From Methylosinus sp. LW4 (GTDB taxonomy: Bacteria; Pseudomonadota; Alphaproteobacteria; Rhizobiales; Beijerinckiaceae), in the NCBI RefSeq assembly GCF_000379125.1, contig NZ_KB900626.1:3110667-3174666 (forward strand): a stretch of DNA of 64,000 bases. Reading direction: 5' to 3'. The notes beneath the pieces are model-generated. The model saw only the letters and a program-made list of their open reading frames with translations. It had not been told where the DNA came from and did not search any database. A program made the position numbers and the translations under genes. This document shows positions 9,255-17,484 of the stretch, piece by piece; position 1 is the stretch's first letter, and the number at the start of each line of letters is the position of its first letter.

Positions 9255-10253
9255 ATGCGCCTCGCCCTTCTGCCTTTCCTCCTGCTCGCGGTCGTCGTTC
9301 TGGCGCTCTCGGTGGGACGCTATCCGCTCGCGCCAGGGGATATTTTCGCCTATCTCGGCGCTGTTCTCGGGCTCGTCGAGCTCCCCCCGGAGCGCTTCGA
9401 TCTCCTGCATAATCTCATCGTCGAGATCCGCCTGCCGCGCGTGCTGGCGGCGGGGCTCATCGGCGCAGCGCTCTCGGCCTCGGGGGCGTCCTTCCAGGCG
9501 GTGTTCCGCAATCCGCTGGTGTCGCCGGGCATTCTCGGCGTGCTGGGCGGCGCGGGCTTCGGCGCGGCGCTCGGCATTCTGCTCTCCGGCGATTTTCTCA
9601 CCATTCAGCTCTCCGCTTTCGTCATGGGGCTGGTCGCGGTCGGCGTCGGCGTCATCGTCGCCAATCTCTTCGGCGCCGCCTCCATGGTGACTCTCGTCCT
9701 CGGCGGCATGATCTCCGGCGCGCTGTTCACCTCGGCGCTGTCGCTCGTCAAATATGCCGCCGATCCTTACGATCAGCTGCCCGCGATCGTCTATTGGATG
9801 ATGGGCAGCCTCGGCGCCGTCGATCTGAAGCAATTGCGCGGAGCCGCTCTGCCCATTCTCGCCGGGGTCGGCGCTCTGGCGCTGGCGGGCCGCGCGCTGG
9901 ACGCGCTCTCCATGGGCGACGACGAGGCGCGCTCGCTCGGCGTGCCCGTGCATCTGACGCGCTATGGCGTCATCGCCGCAGCGACGCTGGTCTCCTCACT
10001 CTCCGTCTCGCTCGCCGGCATGATCGGCTGGGTGGGGCTGGTCGTGCCGCATGTGGCGCGACTCGCCATAGGGCCGACCAACAGCCGGCTGCTGCCGGCG
10101 AGCGCGCTGCTCGGCGCGATTTTTCTCATCGCCGCCGATTGCGTCGCCCGCAACGTCACACGCGCCGAAATCCCGATCGGCGTCGTCACCGAATTGCTCG
10201 GCATACCGGCCTTCATCCTCGTGCTCGGCCGGGCGCGGAGGGCCTGGGCGTGA
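9255..10253 (+). CDS. FecCD-family ABC transporter permease
   Basis: A 332-residue integral membrane permease with about nine to ten hydrophobic helices, belonging to the BtuC/FhuB/FecCD/MolB family. Typical family features are the N-terminal RLPRVLAAGLIGAALSASG stretch, the repeated glycine-rich helices and GWVGLVVPHVARL near residue 255, which includes the coupling region for the ATPase. It begins 12 bp after the binding-protein stop codon and is followed, after a 136-bp repeat, by the ATPase gene. The permease is expected to work as a homodimer. The substrate is not determined by this sequence. Confidence 0.93.
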   Translation: MRLALLPFLLLAVVVLALSVGRYPLAPGDIFAYLGAVLGLVELPPERFDLLHNLIVEIRLPRVLAAGLIGAALSASGASFQAVFRNPLVSPGILGVLGGAGFGAALGILLSGDFLTIQLSAFVMGLVAVGVGVIVANLFGAASMVTLVLGGMISGALFTSALSLVKYAADPYDQLPAIVYWMMGSLGAVDLKQLRGAALPILAGVGALALAGRALDALSMGDDEARSLGVPVHLTRYGVIAAATLVSSLSVSLAGMIGWVGLVVPHVARLAIGPTNSRLLPASALLGAIFLIAADCVARNVTRAEIPIGVVTELLGIPAFILVLGRARRAWA

Positions 10254-10389
10254 GGCGGGGGGCAGTGGAGCGCCCCCTCCTTCGCCCTCGCCCGCAGCGC
10301 GGGAGAGGGGGCGCCAGCGATAGGCGCGCGCGCCGTCTCGGTGCGGCGCGACGCCTGCCCCCTCTCCCGCATCGCCGCGAGGCCGCATC
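10254..10389. repeat. Palindromic intergenic repeat inside the transporter operon
   Basis: The gap between permease and ATPase genes is filled by a GC-rich palindromic element. CGCCCCCTC at 10271-10279 pairs with GAGGGGGCG at 10305-10313, and a second CCCCTCTCCCGC block follows at 10359-10370. Similar CTCTCCCGC/GCGGGAGAG blocks occur at 51882-51995 and 63351-63375, so this is a dispersed family. It may separate or stabilise segments of the operon messenger. Confidence 0.55.
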
Positions 10390-11202
10390 GTGAGAGAGCC
10401 CCGCGCGAGCGCGCAGCTGCAAGGCGTCGATCTACATTTTTCGCGCGGCAAGCGCAGCGTGCTGAACGGCGCGACGCTCGGCTTCGGAACCGGGGAGATC
10501 GTCGCCCTGCTGGGCGCCAATGGCGCCGGCAAGAGCACATTGTTCCGCCTGCTGCTCGGCTTTCTGAGCGCGAGCAGCGGCGAGATTCGGCTCGACGGCG
10601 CGCCGCTCGCCTCGCTGTCGCGACGCGAGATCGCCAAGCGCGTCGCCTATGTGCCGCAAGGCCATGTCACGCCCTTTCCCTATACGGTGCGCGAGGTGGT
10701 CACGCTCGGCCGCCTGCCGGAGACCGGGCTTTTGCGCGCGCCCCGCGCCGAGGATCGCGAGATCGTCGAAAGCGTCATCGCCCGGCTCGGCATGGAGCGG
10801 CTGATCGACCGGCCCTATACGGAGATTTCCGGCGGCGAGCGGCAGCTCACGCTCATCGCCCGCGCGCTGGCGCAAGGCGCGCGCCTTTTGGTGATGGACG
10901 AGCCGGCGACGGGACTCGACTATGGCTATCAGCTGCGGCTGATGCGGCATTTGTCCGATCTTTCCGCGGACGGCCATGGCGTGCTGGTCAGCACTCATCA
11001 TCCCGAACATGCGATGCAGCTGGCGACGCGCATCGCTATATTGAACGAGGGCCGCATCGAGGCCGATGGCGCGCCGCAGGCGGTGGTGACGGCGGAGCGC
11101 ATCTCGCGTCTCTATGGCGTCGAGGTGGCGGTGTTCGACGATCCTTTCGGCGCGCGGCGGCTCGCGCCCATCGCCGGCCGCAATGGAAGGGCCGAAGGAT
11201 GA
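10390..11202 (+). CDS. ABC transporter ATP-binding protein (FecE/BtuD type)
   Basis: A 270-residue ATPase that powers the FecCD-type importer. It has Walker A GANGAGKST (residues 42-50), a Q-loop (VPQGHV), the signature ISGGERQL, Walker B LLVMDEP and a switch histidine in STHHPEH. Translation appears to start at GTG 10390 because the frame begins there and the first residues match the family N-terminus. Its last four bases overlap the start of the next gene (ATGA at 11199-11202), indicating translational coupling of the transporter to the TiaS-like pair. Confidence 0.93.
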   Translation: MREPRASAQLQGVDLHFSRGKRSVLNGATLGFGTGEIVALLGANGAGKSTLFRLLLGFLSASSGEIRLDGAPLASLSRREIAKRVAYVPQGHVTPFPYTVREVVTLGRLPETGLLRAPRAEDREIVESVIARLGMERLIDRPYTEISGGERQLTLIARALAQGARLLVMDEPATGLDYGYQLRLMRHLSDLSADGHGVLVSTHHPEHAMQLATRIAILNEGRIEADGAPQAVVTAERISRLYGVEVAVFDDPFGARRLAPIAGRNGRAEG

Positions 11203-11930
11203 AGCTCTATATGGGCTTCGACGACACCGACGTCGCCGGAGCGAAGATCGGCACTGGGCGGCTGGTGCGCATGTTCGAGCGCAAGCTTCCCGAAGGTGCG
11301 CGGCTCTGGGGCGCGCTGCGCCATCAATTGCTCGTCGATCCGCGCATTCCCTTCACCTCGCACAACAGCCCCGCCTGCGCCATTGTGGAGATAGAGGACG
11401 AGGCGCTGATCCCTTCCCTCGCCGCGCGCGCCATCGCCCATATCGCCGAGTTCGCCAGCGACGGCTCCGACCCTGGCCTGTGCATCGCGCGGGAAACCGA
11501 CGATCTTTCCGAGATCATCGCATTTGGCCTCTCCTGCACGCATGAGATCGAGACGCAGGATCACGCGCGAGCAGTCGCCGCCCGCGCCGGCGTCGAACTG
11601 CTCGGCCTCGGCGGAACCAATGACGGAATCATCGGCGCGCTGGCCGCCGTCGGCCTCTCCGCCTATGGCTGGTGCGGCCGCTTTCTGGAATATGGACGGC
11701 TGCGTCGCCTGCCCGATCCCGTCTCTGTGGCGGCGCTGGCCGAGGCCGGCATTGAAGCGACGGCGATCGACAAATATGCGCGCGCGCTCGATCCAGAGGC
11801 GCTGATTCATACCGGCGGCTGGCTGTCGCCACGGCTCTGGGGCGGGCGCGCCGTCGCGCCGGTGGAGGAGAAGGACGGCCGCCTCATCGCCATTGGCAAG
11901 CGTCCGCGCGACGCCGAGGTCGCCGACTGA
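11199..11930 (+). CDS. TiaS-like DDTD-motif protein, first of a tandem pair
   Basis: A 243-residue protein of unknown function. Its N-terminus (GFDDTD, residues 6-11, then a Thr at 19 in GAKIGTGRLV) matches the ATP-binding start of archaeal tRNA-Ile2 agmatidine synthetase TiaS, where DDTD and the following threonine belong to the kinase-like domain. A later NDGIIGALAAVGL segment corresponds to the conserved GxIGALAAxG block of TiaS. It is far shorter than TiaS (about 420 residues) and lacks the OB-fold and zinc-ribbon parts that bind tRNA. Bacteria use lysidine (TilS), not agmatidine, so a tRNA role is unlikely. It overlaps the ATPase gene by four bases and the next paralogue by one base, tying it to metal-chelate uptake. 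A kinase or ligand-modifying role is only a guess. Confidence 0.75.
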   Translation: MKLYMGFDDTDVAGAKIGTGRLVRMFERKLPEGARLWGALRHQLLVDPRIPFTSHNSPACAIVEIEDEALIPSLAARAIAHIAEFASDGSDPGLCIARETDDLSEIIAFGLSCTHEIETQDHARAVAARAGVELLGLGGTNDGIIGALAAVGLSAYGWCGRFLEYGRLRRLPDPVSVAALAEAGIEATAIDKYARALDPEALIHTGGWLSPRLWGGRAVAPVEEKDGRLIAIGKRPRDAEVAD

Positions 11931-12637
11931 TGCGCCTCCTCATCGGCATCGACGACACGGACGGCGCCGGCTGGGCGGCCAGCACGGCGCGGCTGGCGCG
12001 CGAATTCGGCGACACGCTCGCGGGCGAGGCGCGCTTCATCGGCTCGGTCGGCCATATTCTCTTTTCTGGCGTTCCGGCGACGACCAACAACAAGGCCTCC
12101 TGCCTCGTCGTCGAGAGCGCCCGCGCCGACGCCGCGGATTTTCTGCTCACCCAGGCCGCCGCCTATGTGGAGGCCAATGCGGCGCCCTCCAGCGCGCCGG
12201 GAATTATCGTGGCCGGCGCCGAGGCGGAAGCTCTCGTCGACTTCGGCCGCGCCGCCAGCCGGCGCGAGATGAGCGCGGAGGAGCTCGCGCCTTTGCTCGG
12301 AGGGCTGCGCGTCGCCGGCCTGCGCGGAGGCCGCAGCCTCATCGGCGCGGCGGCGGCGGTGGGGCTGACGGCGCGCGGATGGTCTGGCCGCTGGCTCGAA
12401 TTCGGCGGGCTGCGCCGGCTCGGCCGCGCCGTGCAGGCGCGCGAGCTGAGAGCGCTCGGCATTTTCCTCGTCTCGCTGGAGACGGACGCAGAGGCGCCCG
12501 CGCCCGACGATTGGATCGACACGCATGGTCGGCTGCGGCCGCAGCTCGCCGCCGGCCGCGCCGTCCTGCCCTTGCGCCGTATCGGCGAAGGAATGTGGGA
12601 GACGGCCGGCGCCGAGCCAATGAAGAAATCTCGATAG
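11930..12637 (+). CDS. TiaS-like DDTD-motif protein, second of a tandem pair
   Basis: A 235-residue paralogue of the preceding protein. It shares GIDDTD (6-11), a Thr at 19 (AASTARL), the TTNNKAS block aligned with TSHNSPA of the first copy, and a GAAAAVGLTARGWSGRWLE segment aligned with GALAAVGLSAYGWCGRFLE. As in the first copy the OB-fold and zinc ribbon of TiaS are absent. Start ATG 11930 shares its first base with the stop codon of the first copy (TGATG). Divergence of the two copies suggests a heterodimer or two specialised enzymes rather than a recent duplication. The TonB receptor gene follows 171 bp downstream. Function unknown. Confidence 0.75.
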   Translation: MRLLIGIDDTDGAGWAASTARLAREFGDTLAGEARFIGSVGHILFSGVPATTNNKASCLVVESARADAADFLLTQAAAYVEANAAPSSAPGIIVAGAEAEALVDFGRAASRREMSAEELAPLLGGLRVAGLRGGRSLIGAAAAVGLTARGWSGRWLEFGGLRRLGRAVQARELRALGIFLVSLETDAEAPAPDDWIDTHGRLRPQLAAGRAVLPLRRIGEGMWETAGAEPMKKSR

Positions 12638-12732
12638 CGAACGAAACTACACGCCTTCTATATCGCGGATGATGACGGTATTTGCGCCGTTTTGCCGCCA
12701 TAATAGACTTGCTGTCACGGCTACGCCTATTT

Positions 12733-12749
12733 ACGTAATTGAGTTACAT
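12733..12749. promoter_or_regulatory. Putative operator, ACGTA-N7-TACAT, upstream of the TonB receptor gene
   Basis: Half-sites at 12733-12737 (ACGTA) and 12745-12749 (TACAT) form a dyad with one mismatch, 60 bp before the receptor start codon. The right half-site and the seven-base spacing are identical to those ahead of fdsA and the binding-protein gene. This intergenic stretch (12638-12808) is markedly richer in AT than its neighbours, as expected of a separate promoter for the receptor. Confidence 0.5.
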
Positions 12750-12808
12750 CACGAATCGAGCGGCGGGCGAGCGGCGCGTCGGCCGGGGGCGGCAAAAGGC
12801 TGACAGCA

Positions 12809-15124
12809 ATGACGATGTTCGCGCGCAAGAGACGCAGCTCCTCCCTTCTTCTCGGCGGCGCATCCTTGGCCGCGCTGCTCGGCGCCGCCCATGGCGCCGG
12901 CGCGCAGAGCTTCACCCCGCTGCCGGAAATCTCGATCGGCGCAGCGCCCGCCACGCCGCCCAAAAAGCCCGAGAGCGCCATTCTCGGCTCCGCCTCCGAC
13001 ACATCCACGGCCTATGCCGCCGATGCGCGCGGGCTCGATCTCGCCAGCGGCGGCGGCGGCTCCAATCCCATCCGCGGCATTTCCTGGCTGCCCTCCGTCG
13101 ATGCGCCGGCGATCGATCCTTACGGCCTCGCCAATATGGGCGGCGGCAACAAAGGCATTCGCATTCGCGGCGAGAACAGCCAGCACGGCAACAGCATCGG
13201 CACGGTGGACGGACTGCCGCTCTCCGGCATCAATCCCGGCCCCGGCGTCACCTGGCTCATCGACAATGAGAATCTGAGCCGTATCGTCCTGCATCAAGGC
13301 CCCATGCCCTCCGACGTGAATTCCTATTTCACCGTCACGGGCAGCTTCGACAGCCAGATTCGCTGGCCCGAGAAGAAGTTCGGCGGTGAGATCTCGCAGA
13401 GCGTCGGCTCCTTCTCCTTCCTGCGCACCTTCGCCCGCATCGACTCGGGCGAGATATTGAACGGAACCACCAAGGTCTTCGTCTCCGGCTCCTTCACCGA
13501 CGCCGACAAATGGCGCGGCTCCGGCAAGGACCCGCAAGGCAAATCCGGCTTCGCGGTCGGCATAGACACCAAGCCGGTCGACTGGCTGGAGGCGAAATTC
13601 TTCGCCGCCAAGAGCAGCTTCGACGAGCACAGCTACGCCGGCCTCAATTATCAGCAGGCCAGCAATCTCGGGGCCTTCCGCCGCTTCGACTTCGCCGCCA
13701 TTCCCGGCGTCGCGCCGACGCTCTATTACGGCTACAATCTCCAGCACTTCGACTCCTGGACGGCCTTCTCCGAGATCGCCATCAATCTCAACGAGACGAC
13801 GCGCTTCGTCGCCAAGCCTTATTACTTCCGCGAGGACGGCTATTATCTCGACGGCCAGGCCAATGGCCGCATCCGCAAATGGCTCATCGGCCATGATATG
13901 TGGGGCGTGGTGAGCGAGGCGCAGACGCGCGTGCTCGATACGGACGTCAAGCTCGGCTATTGGCACGGCGTGCAGAACGCCCCCGGTCCGCCAACGGCCT
14001 GGGAGACCTTCGCCCCCAATGCGCTCGGCGGCCTCACCGGCGCCAATTGGTCGATCCTCGCCCAGCAGACCTCGCCCCATACATTCGACGCCGCCTATGG
14101 CATGGCGAGCCGCGACTTCGGCCCGCTGCATGTGGAGGCCGGCGCCCGCTATGTCTGGGAGCATATGCCCGGCATCAACGCCTATAATTCGACCGGCATA
14201 GGCGATGTGACTCTGGATACGGCGCTGGCGATGTCGGGGAGCGTCATCCTTCCCAATCGCAGCGTGACGCCCTTCACCATCGGCACCTTCCTTCCCTATG
14301 GCGCGCTCAGCTATCGTCTGACCGACGATCTGCTGCTGAAGTTCAGCGGCGGCGGCGGCTATGGCGGCCCGGGCTATGACGCTTTCCCGACCTCGCAGCA
14401 GAATGCGCCGGCTTTCGCCGCAGCCGGCATAACGGCCGATCAATTGTGGCATTCGATCCGGCCGGAGACCTCGACGCAGCTCGATCTCGGCCTGCGCTGG
14501 TCCTATTCGGGCGCCTATGGCTCTGGCTTCATCGAGCCGACGGCCTATTACTCGCGCAACCACAATAAGCTCGTGTCCTATGATCCCGGCATAGGCGTGC
14601 AATTCGGCCAGAATGTCGGCGAGAGCCAGAGCTATGGCGGGCAGCTGATCGCCCATTACGATCCGCTGGAGAAAGTGGGCCTGTTCGCATCGCTCGGCTA
14701 TCAGCGCGCGGAATTCGTCCAGAATCTGCCGATACTGCCGACCGCCTCGTCGGCGATCTATTGGGGAACGCGCGTCGTCGGACGGCAATTGCCGGATGTG
14801 CCCTATTGGATCGCGACCGTCGGCGGCGATCTGCGCATAGAGGAATTCACCATCACGCCGGTCCTCCATATCGTCGGCTCGCGCGCCGGCGACACATCCG
14901 GCTTCCAGCCGATCGCCGGCTATTCGACGCTCGATCTCACCGTGAAATACGAGCACAAGATCGATTGGGGAACGATCACCGCCAGCGTCACCTGCATGAA
15001 CATGTTCGACACCGCCTATATCGGCCAGATCAGCAATGGCTATTATCAGCAGACGTCGAGCAGCGGCATCTACTTCCCCGGCGCGCCGCGCACGGTGATC
15101 GGCAAGGTCGGCTTCAAATTCTGA
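12809..15124 (+). CDS. TonB-dependent outer-membrane receptor
   Basis: A 771-residue outer-membrane protein expected to import a scarce metal complex with energy from TonB. The signal peptide ends near GAGAQ (residue 33) and a short PEISIGAA segment could serve as the TonB box. The plug domain (about 60-220) contains GIRIRGENSQHGNSIGTVDG, typical of the class, and the rest is a 22-strand-type barrel ending in the aromatic C-terminal residue of outer-membrane proteins (VGFKF). It follows the transporter and TiaS-like genes and has the same type of upstream dyad, so it is probably the outer gate of the same uptake route. It is not close enough to any known receptor for substrate prediction. Confidence 0.92.
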   Translation: MTMFARKRRSSSLLLGGASLAALLGAAHGAGAQSFTPLPEISIGAAPATPPKKPESAILGSASDTSTAYAADARGLDLASGGGGSNPIRGISWLPSVDAPAIDPYGLANMGGGNKGIRIRGENSQHGNSIGTVDGLPLSGINPGPGVTWLIDNENLSRIVLHQGPMPSDVNSYFTVTGSFDSQIRWPEKKFGGEISQSVGSFSFLRTFARIDSGEILNGTTKVFVSGSFTDADKWRGSGKDPQGKSGFAVGIDTKPVDWLEAKFFAAKSSFDEHSYAGLNYQQASNLGAFRRFDFAAIPGVAPTLYYGYNLQHFDSWTAFSEIAINLNETTRFVAKPYYFREDGYYLDGQANGRIRKWLIGHDMWGVVSEAQTRVLDTDVKLGYWHGVQNAPGPPTAWETFAPNALGGLTGANWSILAQQTSPHTFDAAYGMASRDFGPLHVEAGARYVWEHMPGINAYNSTGIGDVTLDTALAMSGSVILPNRSVTPFTIGTFLPYGALSYRLTDDLLLKFSGGGGYGGPGYDAFPTSQQNAPAFAAAGITADQLWHSIRPETSTQLDLGLRWSYSGAYGSGFIEPTAYYSRNHNKLVSYDPGIGVQFGQNVGESQSYGGQLIAHYDPLEKVGLFASLGYQRAEFVQNLPILPTASSAIYWGTRVVGRQLPDVPYWIATVGGDLRIEEFTITPVLHIVGSRAGDTSGFQPIAGYSTLDLTVKYEHKIDWGTITASVTCMNMFDTAYIGQISNGYYQQTSSSGIYFPGAPRTVIGKVGFKF

Positions 15125-15169
15125 TACGGCGTTCTACTGATCGCTTCGGCCCAGCACATACAGCCCCCT

Positions 15170-15369
15170 CGTCCTGAGGCGCTTTTTGCGGCACGCAAAA
15201 AGCCTCGAAGGACGGTCCAGCGCCCACTCAGCGCGGCGCCCCTTCGAGACGCCCGCACCCAAGTCGGGCAAGCCCGACTTGGGCATTATCATGTCGATCT
15301 CGGGTAAACCCGAGATCGATGCGGGCTCCTCGGAGTGAGAGACTGATGTTTCATCCGCACGCATCAGTC
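15170..15369. repeat. Cluster of four intergenic hairpins after the TonB receptor gene
   Basis: The 361-bp gap 15125-15486 holds no gene but four inverted repeats. A CGTCCTGAGG/CCTCGAAGGACG element surrounds a 10-bp stem (15181-15190 with 15194-15203), a form common in rhizobial intergenic repeats. Two 12-bp perfect stems with identical AA loops follow (15258-15283 and 15294-15319). A fourth pairs GACTGATG (15341-15348) with CATCAGTC (15362-15369). AT-rich sequence just before 15487 probably contains the tamA promoter. Confidence 0.6.
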
Positions 15370-15486
15370 GAAAGTCGTATAACCTGCGCGAGGAGGGCGC
15401 CCCCTCCCCGAGCCGCATTAAGACCCGCTTAACCATAGGTTGTATCGTTAAGCTTAACGCGATGGACCGCTTGCAAGGCTGCGCTT

Positions 15487-17484
15487 ATGGTGCGGCAATC
15501 CTCGGTTCGGGTCGTTGGCGAAGTGAAATACGTGAAGCGTTTTCTGGGCGTGACGGCGCTCTTGGCGTTCGGCGGCCTGGAGGCCTCTCCCGCCCGCGCA
15601 TTCGATTTTTTCGGCCTCTTCGGCGCCGCCGAGGAGACGCCGGAGCCGAGCCGCGACGCCCTGCCCTATAAAATCGAATTCGCCGGCCTCGACGAGGCCG
15701 AGGGCCTCGCGCGCAATCTGCAGGATGTCTCCAGCGCATGGCGGCTGCGGCTGCAGGCTCCGCCCACGGGGGCCGGCGTCGCGCGACGCGTCGTCGCCGA
15801 TTTCCCGCGCCTCGCCGAGGCGCTATGGGCGAGCGGCTATTATGACGCGGAGATAAAGGCCACGGTCGCCGGCGTTCCGGTGCGGCCGGACGGGCATGGC
15901 GCCGACGCCGCCGCGGCGGCGGCCGAACGGCTGCGCGGCCAGGCGCTGGCGCCCATCCGCATAGAGATCACGCCCGGCCCGCTGTTCCATTTGCGCAAGG
16001 TCGTCCTTCTCGACGCGCGCAGCGGCAAGCCGCTGGACGAAGCGCTGCTCACGAAAAAATCGCTGGAGCGCGACAAGGAGGAGCCGGCCCGCGCCGCCGC
16101 GCTGCAAGCCATGCAGGCGGCCTGGATCGACGCGCTGCGCGCCAATTCCTATCCGCTCGCCAAAGTGGCGACCGCGAAGCCGACGATCATCCATCCCGAA
16201 CAGGCGATGGATGTGGTGGTGACGATCGACCCCGGCCCACGCGCCGGCATAGGCGAGGTGAAGACCAGCGGCTCGCCGGGCATAGACGACGAGGTCATTC
16301 GCTCCTACATCTATCTGGAGCAGGGCGAGCCCTATAGTCCGAAGAAGCTCGCCGATCTGCGCAAATCCATCGGCCGTCTCGAGGCGGTCGGCTCGGTGAA
16401 GGCGGAAGACGGCGAGAAGCTCGACGCCAATGGCGATCTGCCGATCTTCGTGCAGACCAGCGAGCGCAAGCCGCATGCGGTGGGCGCGGACGCTTTCTTC
16501 TCCAATGTCGACGGGCCGGGCCTGCGCGCCTATTGGACCGATCGCAATCTCTTCGGCGGCGCCGAGCGGCTGCGCTTCGATGTCGAAGGCGGCCTCGCGC
16601 CCTTCGGCAGCTCGGCGCGCTACAACGGCCTCTCCTCCATTCGCCTCGAGGACGTCATCGGCCGCGCCAAGGCGAGCTTCGTGAAGCCGGCGCTGTTCGG
16701 CTCGCGCAACGATCTGCTGCTCGACGCCGGCTTCGTGCGCGAGAAGACCGATTATTACTGGGCCAATTACGGCAATGGCTCGGCGGCAATCCGCCATCGC
16801 TTCAGCGATACGGCCTCCGTGCAGGCGGGGCTCGAATTCGAGCGCGGGCATACGTTCGACGCCTTCGGCCCACATGATTATTCGCTGCTCGGCTTTCCGC
16901 TCTCGGCCAATTACGACGGAACCGACGATCTCCTCGCGCCCACCAACGGCTTTCGCGCCATCGCCAATGTCACGCCCTATGTGAAGGCCTTCGGCGACAG
17001 CGTCGGCATGGTGCAATCCAAGACGCAGATCACCGGCTACAAATCGCTGGACGAGGACGGCTGGTATGTGCTCGCCGGCCGCATGGCGGCGGGCTCCATC
17101 GTCGGCGCGAGCATAGAGAATATTCCGGCGAGCCATCGCTTCTTCGCCGGCGGCGGCGGCTCGGTGCGCGGCTATCGCTATCGCTCGCTGAGCCCGGACG
17201 CCGGCCTCGGCTTTCCCGTCGGCGGACGCAGCCTGCTCGAAGGCTCCGCCGAGGCGCGCATCAAGGTCACGCGCGAGATCGGCGTCGTTCCCTTCTACGA
17301 CATCGGCTCCGCCTTCTCGTCGCCCTATCCCGATTTCCGCTCGTCCATGCGCTCGTCCGTCGGCATAGGCCTGCGCTATTACACCGGCATCGGCCCGGTG
17401 CGTCTCGATGTGGCGACGCCGCTCGGCCGGCGTCCGGGCGAGAATAAATTCGCGATCTTCATCGGCGTCGGGGAGTCGTTCTGA
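15487..17484 (+). CDS. tamA: TamA, outer-membrane translocation and assembly module protein
   Basis: A 665-residue Omp85-family protein that, with inner-membrane TamB, helps insert or supply outer-membrane components. After a signal peptide (ending near SPARA, residue 37) come POTRA repeats (roughly residues 55-340) and a 16-strand barrel. The lid-lock motif GGGGSVRGYRYRS, diagnostic for the VRGF/Y loop of this family, is at about residue 555, and the last residue is Phe. The start ATG 15487 follows an AAGG; a GTG at 15532 would give a shorter signal peptide and is possible. The stop codon overlaps the tamB start (TGATG), showing coupling. Confidence 0.92.
   Translation: MVRQSSVRVVGEVKYVKRFLGVTALLAFGGLEASPARAFDFFGLFGAAEETPEPSRDALPYKIEFAGLDEAEGLARNLQDVSSAWRLRLQAPPTGAGVARRVVADFPRLAEALWASGYYDAEIKATVAGVPVRPDGHGADAAAAAAERLRGQALAPIRIEITPGPLFHLRKVVLLDARSGKPLDEALLTKKSLERDKEEPARAAALQAMQAAWIDALRANSYPLAKVATAKPTIIHPEQAMDVVVTIDPGPRAGIGEVKTSGSPGIDDEVIRSYIYLEQGEPYSPKKLADLRKSIGRLEAVGSVKAEDGEKLDANGDLPIFVQTSERKPHAVGADAFFSNVDGPGLRAYWTDRNLFGGAERLRFDVEGGLAPFGSSARYNGLSSIRLEDVIGRAKASFVKPALFGSRNDLLLDAGFVREKTDYYWANYGNGSAAIRHRFSDTASVQAGLEFERGHTFDAFGPHDYSLLGFPLSANYDGTDDLLAPTNGFRAIANVTPYVKAFGDSVGMVQSKTQITGYKSLDEDGWYVLAGRMAAGSIVGASIENIPASHRFFAGGGGSVRGYRYRSLSPDAGLGFPVGGRSLLEGSAEARIKVTREIGVVPFYDIGSAFSSPYPDFRSSMRSSVGIGLRYYTGIGPVRLDVATPLGRRPGENKFAIFIGVGESF

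Noticed and set aside
11199..12637. Reading the two DDTD proteins as genuine tRNA-Ile2 agmatidine synthetases
   Set aside because: They lack the OB-fold and zinc ribbon, are half the usual length, and bacteria use the lysidine system for this tRNA.
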